Shown here piece by piece: positions 28,422 to 38,690 of a stretch of DNA of 64,000 bases. The position numbers were made by a program, and so were the translations under genes. Each line of letters opens with the position of its first letter. Position 1 is the stretch's first letter. The notes beneath the pieces were generated by a model, which saw only the letters and a program-made list of their open reading frames with translations, was not told the DNA's origin and ran no database searches. Source of the DNA: Bacillus sp. FJAT-25509 (GTDB taxonomy: Bacteria; Bacillota; Bacilli; Bacillales; Bacillaceae_G); assembly GCF_001420605.1 (NCBI RefSeq), contig NZ_LJIZ01000021.1, positions 143,856 to 207,855 of the forward strand, in the 5' to 3' direction.

Positions 28422-31064
28422 ATGGAAACTACAAAAAAATCATTACCAACAAAATATGATCCAAATTTAGTTGAAAAAGATCGTTACCAATTTTGGTTAG
28501 ATGGGAAATTCTTTGAAGCACAAGTGGAATCAGAAAAGCCAAAATATACAATCGTAATTCCTCCACCAAACGTAACTGGAAAATTACACTTAGGTCATGC
28601 ATGGGATACAACATTACAAGATATTTTAACTCGTACTAAACGAATGCAAGGTTATGATGTACTTTATTTACCTGGTATGGACCACGCTGGTATTGCTACA
28701 CAAGCAAAAGTTGAAGCAAAATTACGTGAAGAAGGCTTATCAAGATATGACTTAGGACGTGAAAAATTCCTAGAAAAAGCTTGGGAGTGGAAAGAAGAAT
28801 ATGCTTCTCATATTCGTTCTCAATGGGAAAAAATCGGTTTAGGTTTAGATTACTCTCGTGAACGCTTCACATTAGATGAAGGTCTATCAGATGCAGTAAA
28901 AGAAGTATTCGTTAAGCTATACAAAAAAGGATTAATCTATCGTGGTGAATATATCATCAACTGGGATCCAGCAACAAAAACAGCTTTATCAGATATCGAA
29001 GTTATTTATAAGGATGTTCAAGGTGCATTCTACCATATGCAATACCCATTAACAGACGGAACTGGAAACATTCAAATTGCAACTACTCGTCCTGAAACAA
29101 TGCTTGGAGATACTGCAATTGCGGTTCATCCAGAGGACGAAAGATATAAATCAATGGTTGGTAAAACAGTTACACTTCCTATCGTTAATCGTGAAATTCC
29201 AATTATTGCTGACGATTATGTTGATATGGAATTTGGTACTGGAGTTGTAAAAATTACTCCTGCTCATGACCCTAATGACTTTGAAGTTGGAAACCGTCAT
29301 GACTTACCTCGCATTCTTGTAATGAATGAAGATGGTACGATGAATGAAAAAGCAGGAAAATACAATGGTATGGATCGCTTTGAATGCCGTAAACAAATCG
29401 TTAAAGATTTACAAGAGATGGGTGTTCTTGTTGAAATCGAAGAACATATGCATTCTGTAGGTCATAGTGAACGTAGCGGAGCGGTTGTTGAGCCTTATTT
29501 ATCAACTCAATGGTTTGTTAAAATGCAACCACTAGCTGATGCTGCAGTAGCATTACAAAATTCTGATGATAGCGTAAAATTTGTACCAGATCGATTTGAA
29601 AAAACGTATCTACGTTGGATGGAAAATATTCGTGACTGGTGTATTTCACGTCAATTATGGTGGGGACATCGTATTCCGGCTTGGTACCATAAAGAAACTG
29701 GTGAGATTTATGTAAATCAAGAGCCACCAGCTGATATTGAAAATTGGAATCAAGATAACGACGTTTTAGATACTTGGTTCAGTTCAGCATTATGGCCATT
29801 CTCAACTTTAGGTTGGCCAAATGAAGAAAGTAAGGATTTCCAAGCCTATTTCCCAACTAATGTATTAGTAACTGGATATGATATTATTTTCTTCTGGGTA
29901 TCAAGAATGATTTTCCAAGGAATTGAATTTACAGGTAAACGTCCATTTAACGATGTTTTAATTCATGGCTTAGTACGTGACGAGCAAGGACGTAAAATGA
30001 GTAAATCACTTGGTAACGGTGTTGACCCAATGGATGTTATTGAGAAATATGGAGCAGATTCATTACGTTACTTCTTAACAACAGGAAGTTCACCAGGCCA
30101 AGATTTACGTTTCAGTATTGAGAAAGTTGAAGCGACTTGGAACTTTGTAAACAAAATTTGGAATGCTTCTCGTTTTGCTTTAATGAATATGGAAGGTTTC
30201 ACATATGAAAATATTGATTTAACGAAAGAAAAATCTGTTGCTGATGAATGGATTTTAACTCGCTTAAATGAAACAATTGAAAGTGTAACAGCTTTAATCG
30301 ATCGTTATGAATTTGGTGAAGTAGGTCGTGTACTTTATAACTTCATTTGGGACGATGTTTGTGACTGGTATATCGAAATGGCAAAGATTCCTTTATACGG
30401 TGACAATGAAGATGCAAAAAATATGACTCGTTCAGTTCTAGCACACGTATTAGAAAGTACAATGAAGCTTTTACATCCATTTATGCCTTTCGTTACTGAA
30501 GAAATTTGGCAATCTCTACCTCACCAAGGTGAATCTATTACAGTTTCTGCTTGGCCAACAGTTAGAGAGGAATTAACAAATAAAGAAGCTTCTGAAACGA
30601 TGAAAATATTAGTTGAGTTAATTCGTTCAGTTCGTAATATTCGTGCAGAAGTAAACACGCCAATGAGCAAAAAAGTTCAACTAATGATCTCTGCAAAGGA
30701 TGAAACGATTGCAGCAGCATTAGAAGAAAACCGTTCTTATATTGAGCGCTTCTGTAATCCAGAAGAATTAACAATTTCTACTAACTTAACTGCACCAGAA
30801 AAATCGATGTCAGCAGTAATTAGTGGGGCAGAACTTTATCTTCCTCTAGAAGGATTAATTAATCTTGAAGAAGAGAAAAAACGTTTAGAGAAAGAATTAG
30901 AAAAATGGACTAGTGAAGTTGAACGAGTTCAAAAGAAATTAAGTAACCAAGGATTTGTAGCGAAAGCTCCTGAAGCAGTTATTGAAGAAGAGCGTCGTAA
31001 AGAAAAAGATTATCTTGAAAAACAAGAATCTGTAAGAGCTCGAATTGCAGAACTAAGTAAATAA
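28422..31064 (+). CDS. valS: Valyl-tRNA synthetase
   Basis: Class I aminoacyl-tRNA synthetase charging tRNA-Val. The HIGH motif appears as HLGH at residues 56-59 and KMSKS at 525-529. The editing (CP1) domain lies between them, with [10 protein letters not shown]. The C-terminal coiled-coil arm starts near residue 810 ([16 protein letters not shown]). The length of 880 residues is identical to that usual in Bacillus. The start follows TTAGAGGAGATG. It is controlled by the T-box leader upstream, and a terminator separates it from folC. Confidence 0.99.
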   Translation: METTKKSLPTKYDPNLVEKDRYQFWLDGKFFEAQVESEKPKYTIVIPPPNVTGKLHLGHAWDTTLQDILTRTKRMQGYDVLYLPGMDHAGIATQAKVEAKLREEGLSRYDLGREKFLEKAWEWKEEYASHIRSQWEKIGLGLDYSRERFTLDEGLSDAVKEVFVKLYKKGLIYRGEYIINWDPATKTALSDIEVIYKDVQGAFYHMQYPLTDGTGNIQIATTRPETMLGDTAIAVHPEDERYKSMVGKTVTLPIVNREIPIIADDYVDMEFGTGVVKITPAHDPNDFEVGNRHDLPRILVMNEDGTMNEKAGKYNGMDRFECRKQIVKDLQEMGVLVEIEEHMHSVGHSERSGAVVEPYLSTQWFVKMQPLADAAVALQNSDDSVKFVPDRFEKTYLRWMENIRDWCISRQLWWGHRIPAWYHKETGEIYVNQEPPADIENWNQDNDVLDTWFSSALWPFSTLGWPNEESKDFQAYFPTNVLVTGYDIIFFWVSRMIFQGIEFTGKRPFNDVLIHGLVRDEQGRKMSKSLGNGVDPMDVIEKYGADSLRYFLTTGSSPGQDLRFSIEKVEATWNFVNKIWNASRFALMNMEGFTYENIDLTKEKSVADEWILTRLNETIESVTALIDRYEFGEVGRVLYNFIWDDVCDWYIEMAKIPLYGDNEDAKNMTRSVLAHVLESTMKLLHPFMPFVTEEIWQSLPHQGESITVSAWPTVREELTNKEASETMKILVELIRSVRNIRAEVNTPMSKKVQLMISAKDETIAAALEENRSYIERFCNPEELTISTNLTAPEKSMSAVISGAELYLPLEGLINLEEEKKRLEKELEKWTSEVERVQKKLSNQGFVAKAPEAVIEEERRKEKDYLEKQESVRARIAELSK

Positions 31065-31113
31065 GTAGTTTAAGCAGTTGATTTAATTGACTGTAATAAA
31101 AGTTAGTAAGATA

Positions 31114-31150
31114 AAAACGGCGAATTGAGTTAATGATTCGTCGTTTTTTA
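31114..31150 (+). terminator. terminator after valS
   Basis: Stem AAAACG.CGAAT/GATTCG.CGTTTT with a single mismatch, followed by a T-run. Confidence 0.75.
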
Positions 31151-31166
31151 CTATAAAGGTAGGGTT

Positions 31167-32471
31167 ATGATGGTTAATACATATGAGGAAGCTCTGAAAT
31201 GGATGTATAACAGAACAAAATTTGGCATTGTACCTGGATTACAAAGAATGGAAGAAATGCTTGCTAGATTAGGAAATCCCCAGTTAAGTGTTAAAACAAT
31301 TCATGTCGCAGGTACGAATGGGAAAGGCTCAACAATTACGTTTCTTCAAAGTATTTTATTAGATGCAGGGTATACTGTAGGAACTTTTACATCACCATAT
31401 ATATTAGATTATCGTGAACAAATCATGTTTTGCGGTGAAATGATTAGTGAACAAGAATTTATTCAACTAGTAAACTGTATGATTCCAGTTGTTGAAGAAG
31501 TTGAACAGTTACCTTGTGGTGCTCCAACTGAATTTGAAATCATTACGGCAATGGCTTTTTACTATTTCGGTAAAATTAAAGAACCAGACATATTTTTAGT
31601 AGAAGCTGGTTTAGGTGGGTTAGAGGATTGCACAAATGTTATGACACCCTTAATTAGTATTATTACGAGTATTGGCCATGATCATCAACAAATTCTTGGT
31701 GAAACAATAGAAGAAATCACTAAGCATAAGGCAGGAATCATTAAAAAGGGAATTCCAATTGTTACAGCAGAATTGAAAGATAAAGCTTTAACGATTATTC
31801 AAAATACTGCAATCAAGAATGAAGCTGATTATTTTGAATATGGAAAGCATTTTTTTGCTTCTCCTTTGAAAGATTCACTTAATGAAAAATTTAATTACCT
31901 TGGCATTGACAAGTTAATTGAAAATATTGAGTTATCAATGCTTGGGCAACATCAAATTAGGAATGCTTCTTGCGCAATTTGTGTTGTTCAATTATTACAA
32001 ACTAAATATGAGATGAAATTTAGTGAAGAGAATATCAAAAGGGGATTAAAAATAGCTCATAAAGCAGGTAGATTAGAAAAAATAGCATCTAATCCTGTCA
32101 TTTATATTGATGGCGCACATAATGTTGAAGGAATTCAAAGTTTAGTGGAGACGATGAATAGCCATTTTCATGATAAGAAAATAAAGATTCTGTTCTCTGC
32201 CTTAAAAGATAAAAAAGTTGAAGAGATGTTAAAAGAATTACGAGAAATAACAAATAATATTGTAATGACAACTTTTGATTTTCCTAGAGCGATGAATAAA
32301 GACGAGTTAATTTCGAATGCTAATACACTCGATATAAAATATGAAAGTGATTTATCTATTGCATTAGAGAAGAATATAAAGGATAGTCAGGAAAACGAGA
32401 TATTGTTAATAACCGGTTCTTTATATTTTATCTCAGTAGTCAGAAGATACTTGCTAAAAAAATTCGCTTAG
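31167..32471 (+). CDS. folC: Folylpolyglutamate synthase / dihydrofolate synthase
   Basis: Adds glutamate to dihydropteroate and to reduced folates. The Mur-ligase-type fold shows the N-terminal folate-side motif FGIVPGLQRMEEMLARLGNP, the ATP loop HVAGTNGKGST, the omega-loop region TSPYILDYREQI, EAGLGGLEDCTNV and SIGHDH, and the C-terminal domain start YIDGAHNVEGI. The length of 434 residues is typical. Two adjacent ATG codons could serve as start, after a modest GGTAGGG. It follows valS as in B. subtilis, but the next gene is a GGDEF protein, not comC. Confidence 0.96.
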   Translation: MMVNTYEEALKWMYNRTKFGIVPGLQRMEEMLARLGNPQLSVKTIHVAGTNGKGSTITFLQSILLDAGYTVGTFTSPYILDYREQIMFCGEMISEQEFIQLVNCMIPVVEEVEQLPCGAPTEFEIITAMAFYYFGKIKEPDIFLVEAGLGGLEDCTNVMTPLISIITSIGHDHQQILGETIEEITKHKAGIIKKGIPIVTAELKDKALTIIQNTAIKNEADYFEYGKHFFASPLKDSLNEKFNYLGIDKLIENIELSMLGQHQIRNASCAICVVQLLQTKYEMKFSEENIKRGLKIAHKAGRLEKIASNPVIYIDGAHNVEGIQSLVETMNSHFHDKKIKILFSALKDKKVEEMLKELREITNNIVMTTFDFPRAMNKDELISNANTLDIKYESDLSIALEKNIKDSQENEILLITGSLYFISVVRRYLLKKFA

Positions 32472-32495
32472 AATTGTAAAGGAGGGCCCATAATC

Positions 32496-34211
32496 TTGAT
32501 TAGTAAGCATAGTAATAGGTTGATTTGGATCGCATGGATTGTTCTAATGCCTATCATATTTTATTATGCTAATTTGGTTAGCCCTCTTAGACATATAGAT
32601 CGTTCGAGTTTTTTGATTATAATCGCGTTATTTCTAATTGTAGCAAATATGCCGATTAAAATTAATGATGCTACATTTTCTTTTATTTTCGGAATCTCAA
32701 TATTAGTTTTTTTATCATATGGTTTAGTTGCAGAACTTTTAATTAGTCAATTAGCCTATATAATTTTATATATAAGATTAAGTATTACAAAAAAAACTCT
32801 CTACCGAATGCCGCTTAATTCGATGATGTTTGCACTTTGTTCCATTGGTAGTGCGCTTCTTTATTATTTAGTTGGAGGAAAGATTGAACCTATTGGGACT
32901 AAGGAAATATTGAGTAACTTAATTCCAATCCTCATTTACACACTTACATCTTTTTGGATTAATCAAATCGTTATTTATTTTATTACAATTTACTTGTATA
33001 AGAGAGAAATGAAATTGATTAATAGGGAATTTAAGTGGGATTTGTTTATTTATCTATTAATGTATCCAATCGGAATAAGTCTATATTTAATGTTAGAGAC
33101 AAAAGGATATATTACAATCATTTACATAACAATTTACTATATTATTTTAATGATTATTTTAAACTCTTTATCCTCTGCTTTAAATATGAACAAATATTTA
33201 AAGAAAACGATGAATATAAGTCAAAAGCTGTCTCAAAGAATGGAAGAAGAGAAAGTAATCGATGAATTTTTTGAACAATTAACTACTTTAATTCCAGTTT
33301 CATATGGAAATTTATTTATAGTTGAAGATAAATCGCTTAAATTAAAAAGGTATTTTCAAAATAAATGTGATGAAAAAATATTCAGTTGTCCTTACTTTGA
33401 AACGCATGAAGGCTCAATATCTGAAAAAGTATATTTTGAAAAAAGAAGATATAGTTTTAATAGACGATCACAATGGTACACAAATGATCATTTAATATTT
33501 TTAGAAGCAGAAAGTTTATTATCAATCCCCGTTATAAAAAATCAAGAAGTAGTTGGTGTACTTACAATAGCATCAGAACAAAAAAATGCTTATAAAAAAT
33601 ACCAAATAGTGCTGATTGAAATACTTGCTTTATATCTCGCAATTGCGATTGAAAATGCAAGGTTTTACTTACAAACAAAATTCAAAAGTGAAACTGATTC
33701 TTTAACCGGCCTATATAATTTTGAATATCTCGAATCTAAAATAAAAGATGAATTTGAACGTTTGAAAACATTCAGGATAAAGTCAATTTCATTACTTCTA
33801 CTTGATTTAGATTATTTTAAAAGAGTGAATGACATGTACGGTCATCAAGCAGGTAATGAAGTATTATTAGAAGTTGCTAGACGAATTAAAATGGTAGTGA
33901 ATCAATCTGGTTTAGTTGCTCGTTTTGGTGGAGAAGAATTCTCAGTTCTACTAGTAAATCATAATGAAAGAGAAACATATAATTTAGCAGAAGAGATTAG
34001 AAAATCGCTTGAAATTATTCCATTTTACATAACAAATCATATGACTAACGAAAATCAAAAGATTAAATTAACAGTAACAGCAAGTATAGGTGCAGCAGTT
34101 GCACCATTTGTGGCGAGTGAACCGTCAGACTTAATTCGATGTGCTGACAAAGCTATGTATTCAAAAGCAAAAAATGCTGGTAGAAATAAAGTGGCAATGT
34201 ATAGCAAATAA
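32496..34211 (+). CDS. membrane-bound GAF-GGDEF diguanylate cyclase
   Basis: A 571-residue predicted diguanylate cyclase that would make cyclic di-GMP. Residues 10-220 hold about six to seven membrane helices, a sensor-type membrane domain. A short coiled segment and a GAF-like domain (about 245-385) follow. The GGDEF domain starts at TDSLTGLYNFEYLESK and carries RFGGEEF, with GGEEF at residues 478-482. The DLDYFKRVNDMYGHQAGN metal/GTP site is intact, so it is probably active. I see no RxxD inhibitory site just before GGEEF. The TTG start has a good AGGAGGG site. It lies 24 bases after folC. Confidence 0.9.
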   Translation: MISKHSNRLIWIAWIVLMPIIFYYANLVSPLRHIDRSSFLIIIALFLIVANMPIKINDATFSFIFGISILVFLSYGLVAELLISQLAYIILYIRLSITKKTLYRMPLNSMMFALCSIGSALLYYLVGGKIEPIGTKEILSNLIPILIYTLTSFWINQIVIYFITIYLYKREMKLINREFKWDLFIYLLMYPIGISLYLMLETKGYITIIYITIYYIILMIILNSLSSALNMNKYLKKTMNISQKLSQRMEEEKVIDEFFEQLTTLIPVSYGNLFIVEDKSLKLKRYFQNKCDEKIFSCPYFETHEGSISEKVYFEKRRYSFNRRSQWYTNDHLIFLEAESLLSIPVIKNQEVVGVLTIASEQKNAYKKYQIVLIEILALYLAIAIENARFYLQTKFKSETDSLTGLYNFEYLESKIKDEFERLKTFRIKSISLLLLDLDYFKRVNDMYGHQAGNEVLLEVARRIKMVVNQSGLVARFGGEEFSVLLVNHNERETYNLAEEIRKSLEIIPFYITNHMTNENQKIKLTVTASIGAAVAPFVASEPSDLIRCADKAMYSKAKNAGRNKVAMYSK

Positions 34212-34238
34212 CCACCGGGAATCCTACGGTGGTTTTTT
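34210..34238 (+). terminator. terminator after the GGDEF gene
   Basis: Stem AACCACCG/CGGTGGTT, 9-base loop, six T. Confidence 0.9.
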
Positions 34239-34303
34239 ATTTTGTATAGATAAGAAATGGGCAATTTTTTGTAATTTTTTGTTGCACGATACCTGGTTGT
34301 CCT

Positions 34304-34315
34304 CGACAAATGTCG
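34304..34315. promoter_or_regulatory. palindromic 0A-box-like site upstream of spoIIB
   Basis: CGACAAATGTCG is a 5-bp inverted repeat (CGACA/TGTCG) with an AA centre. Each arm with its flank approximates the Spo0A box TGTCGAA: CTCGACA on one strand and TGTCGGC on the other. It lies about 70 bases before spoIIB, an early sporulation gene. Spo0A control is inference. Confidence 0.4.
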
Positions 34316-34383
34316 GCGTGTTTTTCTGGAATTATATGTTAGTATTTTTTTACGTTTTAAAATAAAGTAGTAGGAGGATTCAT

Positions 34384-35349
34384 ATGGACAAGTCCTCAAA
34401 GATATCAATAAAAATTAATGGCGAGGAAAAAGCATTTGAAGAAGGTGCCGTGACATCCCAAGATCAGGTAGAGAAGGATGGGGAATTTGATTGGGTTTTA
34501 CCAACTCCTGATGGGTTAGGTAAAAAAGTAATCGTTTTAGATGATGTTAAAAAGAAGAAAAAGATTAAGCCAGAGCAAAAGGTGAAAGTGAAAAAGAAGA
34601 TTTCTTTTTTCACAAAGAAGTCACCTTCGAAAAGTATTATTATTTCGATAATAGGTGCAAGTTTAATAGGACTATGTTTTGGGTTTGTATTTTTAGGGAT
34701 ATTTAAACAATCAAAGCCAGATAAACTTAACCCAACAAAAAATAGTGTATCGGTTTCTGGTACAGCAACGACTCAAGTACAACTTAAGATTCCAGCGGTG
34801 AAGGTTGATTTGGCACAAGTTGGAATGTATAAAAGTATGGAATCAGCGAAGAAAAATGAAAAAGAATTATCTACAAATGGCTTAACCCCTGTCATTTATG
34901 AAAAAAATGATAAATTCTTTGTCATTATTGCATTGAGTGGGAAAGATAGCACGTTTTTAGCAGATGAAGTTAAGAAAAAATTAAAAAGTACTTATTTAAA
35001 AGAAGAAACAGTTGGTGGGCAAGTTTACAAAGGCCCAAAACAATCAGTAGATATGTATAAAGCTGAAGTGGAAACATTTAATTTTATGTTATCGTATTTA
35101 ACAGAAAAAAACTTTAATAATGAGAAACAACTTGAACAAATAAGCTCAACGATGTTAATTTTGAGTAAACAAAAAGATTACATTAAAAATAAGCAATTAC
35201 TAAGTGGACTTAAGCATCTACAAAACATCGAAAAAGTTATGTCTTCAAGTAGTAAGCAAAATCTAAATAAAGTAACCCTATCAGTCCAAGATGATTTGCT
35301 ATCATTATTTAAAATATTAAAAGAACAAAAAAATACACTGACAAATTAA
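34384..35349 (+). CDS. spoIIB: SpoIIB, engulfment and septal-peptidoglycan thinning protein
   Basis: Sporulation protein located at the polar septum, where it helps direct SpoIIDMP-driven septal thinning. The N-terminal cytoplasmic part (residues 1-80) is very lysine-rich. One membrane helix follows at about 82-106 (SIIISIIGASLIGLCFGFVF). Beyond it lies a SPOR domain at about 137-215 (VDLAQVGMYKSMESAKKNEK), expected to bind denuded septal glycan, and a helical C-terminus. The length of 321 residues compares with about 332 in B. subtilis. It starts after AGGAGG and lies upstream of maf, as in B. subtilis. Confidence 0.93.
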   Translation: MDKSSKISIKINGEEKAFEEGAVTSQDQVEKDGEFDWVLPTPDGLGKKVIVLDDVKKKKKIKPEQKVKVKKKISFFTKKSPSKSIIISIIGASLIGLCFGFVFLGIFKQSKPDKLNPTKNSVSVSGTATTQVQLKIPAVKVDLAQVGMYKSMESAKKNEKELSTNGLTPVIYEKNDKFFVIIALSGKDSTFLADEVKKKLKSTYLKEETVGGQVYKGPKQSVDMYKAEVETFNFMLSYLTEKNFNNEKQLEQISSTMLILSKQKDYIKNKQLLSGLKHLQNIEKVMSSSSKQNLNKVTLSVQDDLLSLFKILKEQKNTLTN

Positions 35350-35369
35350 ATTTTGTTAGTGTATTTTAG
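35331..35369 (+). terminator. terminator overlapping the 3' end of spoIIB
   Basis: Stem AATACACT.ACAAA/TTTGT.AGTGTATT with one mismatch. The upstream arm and loop include the last codons and the stop of spoIIB; a modest T-run follows. Confidence 0.7.
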
Positions 35370-36079
35370 TTTGTTGAAATAAAACGGCGAATAGAGAAAA
35401 AGTACTTTAAGTGGACATTTATTAATGATGAAATGAAATTTTTATTTTTTGGATGATCTATTTATGGTTGTAAATGTTAATATGTTTGAGCAATTTTATG
35501 ATTCTAATAAAACTAGTAATGTTTTTTTCAGGAGTAAATATTATGAGCTAATTTATAGAATAGCGTATTAATTGATTAGTTTAATTAATGTTCGATAGTA
35601 ATTGACCTACAATCTGATTAATAAACAACTGTAGGATACTCTAAGTAAAGGCTTTTTGATTAGGCTTTATTGCAGACTTTTTTTGATGAACAACACTCTA
35701 CTCCTTTACGAAAACTTGGTAAGTTAATTGACTTTTTTACAACTTGAAAATATTGCCAAAATATTTTTGTTTGTGTATTATTTATTACAAATTAAATGAA
35801 AGAAATTAATATATATCATTAAAAATTTCTTATTGTAATTTATATCTATTCAAATTTAAAGCAAACTTTATTCTGAAAAGACGGGATTTAGACATAAAAT
35901 ATTTAAAAATGAAATTTTATTATTAGGGCATTTTAATACTTAACAAAACTTTCAATTTTATTACATTTTAATAACGAATAGACAACTAAAAGTGTTTTTT
36001 ACTAATTTGTGTTATAGTGATTACTTGGGTAGGATAGTCATGTATCCTTCCTTTTAAAAAAAAATAATAGGTGAATGAA
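35370..36079 (+). other. long AT-rich gene-free region between spoIIB and maf
   Basis: About 700 bases without a credible gene on either strand. Near the 3' end is an extended -10-like element TGTTATAGT (around 36010) that may start maf transcription, followed by a small GGATA/TATCC hairpin. No tRNA, riboswitch or GCAAATAA repeat was recognised. Very AT-rich composition makes chance ORFs and promoter look-alikes uninformative. Confidence 0.5.
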
Positions 36080-36640
36080 ATGAAAAAACTTATATTAGCC
36101 TCTGCATCTCCTCGAAGAAAAGAACTTCTTAGCATGTTAAATATCCCTTTTATCATTGAAACTAGTGATGTTGAAGAAGTAATGGAGCAGAACCTGCAGT
36201 CTTCTGAGATTGTAATGAAATTGGCGGAAGAAAAAGCAATAGATGTATCCAATAAATTTCCAAACGCAGTCGTAATAGGTGCTGATACAATCGTTACTTA
36301 TAATGATAAAAAACTAGGTAAGCCTACCTCAAAAGAAGATGCATTTGCAATGTTAAAAATGCTATCTGGAAAAACACATGAGGTTTTTACTGGAGTTTCA
36401 ATTATTAATGAAGGTAAAAGTAGTAGTTTTTATCAATGTACAAAAATTACCTTTAGTGAACTAAGTGACCAAGAAATAATTGATTATATCAATACGAACG
36501 AACCAATGGATAAAGCTGGTTCTTACGGCATACAAGGATATGGTGGTACATTTGTAGAGAAAATAGACGGCGACTATTACTCTGTTGTTGGACTTCCGAT
36601 CAATAAAGTTAAGAAAAAACTAAATGAACTAAATTTTTAA
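36080..36640 (+). CDS. maf: Maf nucleotide pyrophosphatase (dTTP/UTP type)
   Basis: House-cleaning nucleotide pyrophosphatase acting on dTTP, UTP and modified pyrimidines; overexpression inhibits septation in B. subtilis. Motifs: LILASASPRRKELL at the N-terminus, VVIGADTIV, GKPTSKEDA, SGKTHEVFTGV, and the catalytic DKAGSYGIQGYG followed by IDGDYYSVVGLP. The protein has 186 residues (B. subtilis 189). I used the ATG six to seven bases after AGGTG; a GTG at 36071 lies within that ribosome site. radC follows after 21 bases. Confidence 0.95.
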   Translation: MKKLILASASPRRKELLSMLNIPFIIETSDVEEVMEQNLQSSEIVMKLAEEKAIDVSNKFPNAVVIGADTIVTYNDKKLGKPTSKEDAFAMLKMLSGKTHEVFTGVSIINEGKSSSFYQCTKITFSELSDQEIIDYINTNEPMDKAGSYGIQGYGGTFVEKIDGDYYSVVGLPINKVKKKLNELNF

Positions 36641-36661
36641 CTTTTGATTTGAGGTGGTACT

Positions 36662-37348
36662 TTGCCAAATTCGCTTCTCATTAAAGATTTTCCGAAAGAT
36701 GAAAGGCCTAGAGAGCGATTGTTAAAATTTGGTCCCGGAAGTTTGTCTAACCAGGATTTACTTGCGGTTTTATTAAGAACAGGGACAAAAAATGAATCGG
36801 TTTTAAAAGTTTCAAACGAACTTTTATTGAAATTTGATGGACTAAGATTATTAATGAGTGCTTCCGTTGAAGAAATATCAAATATTAAAGGAATCGGCGA
36901 AGCAAAAGCTGTACAGCTGATCGCTGCCTTTGAATTAGGAAAAAGGATTAACCGACTTCAATATGACGAAAGATTTATGATTAAAAGTCCAGATGATTGT
37001 GCTAAATTTATGATGGATGAAATGCGATTTCTTGAACAAGAGCATTTTGTATGTTTATACTTAAATACGAAAAATCAAGTTATTGCCCGCGAAACTATTT
37101 TTAAAGGTAGTTTAAATGCTTCAATTGTCCATCCTCGTGAAGTTTTTAAAGAAGCTTTTCGTAGATCTGCAAGCTCGATTATTTGTTTACACAATCATCC
37201 AAGTGGGGATCCAACTCCAAGTCGAGAAGATATCGAAGTAACAAAACGATTAGTTGAATGTGGAAAAATAATTGGAATTGAATTACTAGACCATATCATA
37301 ATTGGTGAACATAAGTACGTCAGTTTAAAAGAAAAAGGTTACGTTTAA
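36662..37348 (+). CDS. radC: RadC family JAB/MPN-domain protein
   Basis: A 228-residue RadC-family protein. An N-terminal helix-hairpin-helix region (IKGIGEAKAVQLIAAFELG) is followed by a JAB1/MPN metalloprotease-like domain with the zinc motif HNHPSGDPTPS and the upstream Glu of EHFVCLYLNTKN. Despite the name, a role in DNA repair is not established. The TTG start follows GAGGTGG. The order maf-radC-mreB is the same as in B. subtilis. Confidence 0.95.
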   Translation: MPNSLLIKDFPKDERPRERLLKFGPGSLSNQDLLAVLLRTGTKNESVLKVSNELLLKFDGLRLLMSASVEEISNIKGIGEAKAVQLIAAFELGKRINRLQYDERFMIKSPDDCAKFMMDEMRFLEQEHFVCLYLNTKNQVIARETIFKGSLNASIVHPREVFKEAFRRSASSIICLHNHPSGDPTPSREDIEVTKRLVECGKIIGIELLDHIIIGEHKYVSLKEKGYV

Positions 37349-37478
37349 GGGTGTTCATTAGTAGCTAATTGTTTTATAATGTAAGTTATGGATAAAAACC
37401 TGTTATTTACTAACGATAAGAGAATATAGTATAGATACTTTAAATATAAAGTTGTACGTTTTAGAAAGGAAGATACAT

Positions 37479-38519
37479 ATGTTTGGATTAGGTGGATTTA
37501 CTCGTGATTTAGGAATAGACTTAGGTACTGCGAATACTTTAGTCTTTGTAAAAGGAAAAGGAATAGTAGTTAGAGAACCTTCAGTTGTTGCTTTAAAAAC
37601 AGATACGAAACAAATTGTTGCTGTAGGGAGTTCAGCAAAACTTATGATTGGTCGTACTCCGGGGAATGTTGTTGCAACTAGACCAATGAAAGATGGGGTT
37701 ATTGCTGACTTTGAAACAACAGCAACAATGATGAAACACTACATTGATCAAGCTCAAAAGAGTAACGGATTTTTCTCACGTAAACCTTATGTAATGGTAT
37801 GCGTACCATCAGGCATTACTGCTGTTGAAAAAAGAGCTGTTATTGATGCAACAAGACAAGCGGGTGCACGTGATGCATTCTTAATTGAAGAACCTTTTGC
37901 TGCAGCAATTGGTGCTAATTTACCGGTTATGGAACCAACTGGAAGTATGGTTGTTGATATTGGTGGAGGAACAACTGAGGTTGCAATTATCTCATTAGGT
38001 GGAATCGTTACTAGCCAATCGATTCGTACTGCTGGTGATGATATGGACGAAGCGATTATCCAATATATTAAAAAGAACTATAACTTATCAATTGGTGAAC
38101 GTACTGCCGAACAGTTAAAGCTTGAAATTGGTTCAGCTATTAAAACTGATTCAGATGAGCAAATGGATATTCGTGGTCGTGATTTAATTTCAGGTTTACC
38201 TAAAACAATTACAATCCATGGAGAAGAAATTGCAGCAGCTTTAAGTGACACAGTAGAAGCAATTGTTGAATCTGTAAAAAATACATTAGAGAAAACGCCA
38301 CCTGAATTAGCAGCGGACATTATTGATCGTGGAATCGTTCTTACTGGTGGTGGAGCACTTCTTCGTAATATTGACAAAGTAATTGCTCAAGAAACAAATA
38401 TGCCTGTAATAGTTGCGGAAGACCCTCTTGACTGTGTTGCAATGGGTACAGGTAAAGCATTAGATAATATCGATATTTTCAAAAAGAATTATTCTTCTTC
38501 AAGCTCTTCATATCGATAA
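37479..38519 (+). CDS. mreB: Rod-shape determining protein MreB
   Basis: Actin-like filament protein guiding lateral wall synthesis in rods. Actin-fold motifs: phosphate 1 [21 protein letters not shown], phosphate 2 [15 protein letters not shown], and the adenosine motif [11 protein letters not shown]. The protein has 346 residues, with a short Ser-rich C-terminal tail after IFKKNY. The N-terminus [12 protein letters not shown] can provide the membrane-binding segment. The start follows AAAGGAAG; an in-frame ATG at 37452 precedes this site and is unlikely. A perfect hairpin lies between mreB and mreC. Confidence 0.97.
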   Translation: MFGLGGFTRDLGIDLGTANTLVFVKGKGIVVREPSVVALKTDTKQIVAVGSSAKLMIGRTPGNVVATRPMKDGVIADFETTATMMKHYIDQAQKSNGFFSRKPYVMVCVPSGITAVEKRAVIDATRQAGARDAFLIEEPFAAAIGANLPVMEPTGSMVVDIGGGTTEVAIISLGGIVTSQSIRTAGDDMDEAIIQYIKKNYNLSIGERTAEQLKLEIGSAIKTDSDEQMDIRGRDLISGLPKTITIHGEEIAAALSDTVEAIVESVKNTLEKTPPELAADIIDRGIVLTGGGALLRNIDKVIAQETNMPVIVAEDPLDCVAMGTGKALDNIDIFKKNYSSSSSSYR

Positions 38520-38607
38520 GGTTGATTGGTAATAAATAAATTTGGCTAGTTTTCTAAAAAGTTGAACTAGCAAATAAGTTCTTTAATAAGAAGATTAATT
38601 AAAATTT

Positions 38608-38637
38608 GTAATCCTCACTACAATTAGTGAGGATTAC
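38608..38637 (+). repeat. perfect 12-bp inverted repeat between mreB and mreC
   Basis: GTAATCCTCACT, a 6-base loop ACAATT, then AGTGAGGATTAC. There is no T-run after the second arm, so it is not an ordinary terminator. It could be an RNA-processing or stability hairpin, or a protein-binding site, that sets mreB apart from mreCD. Confidence 0.85.
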
Positions 38638-38690
38638 ATTCATGAAATCGTTAGAACAAAAAAGTTGAATTGTTATAAGAGGGTGTAAGA

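Noticed and set aside
31115-35400. AAAACGGCGAAT shared by the valS terminator and the region after spoIIB, as a repeat family
   Set aside because: Only two 12-bp copies, one of them within a terminator stem; likely chance.
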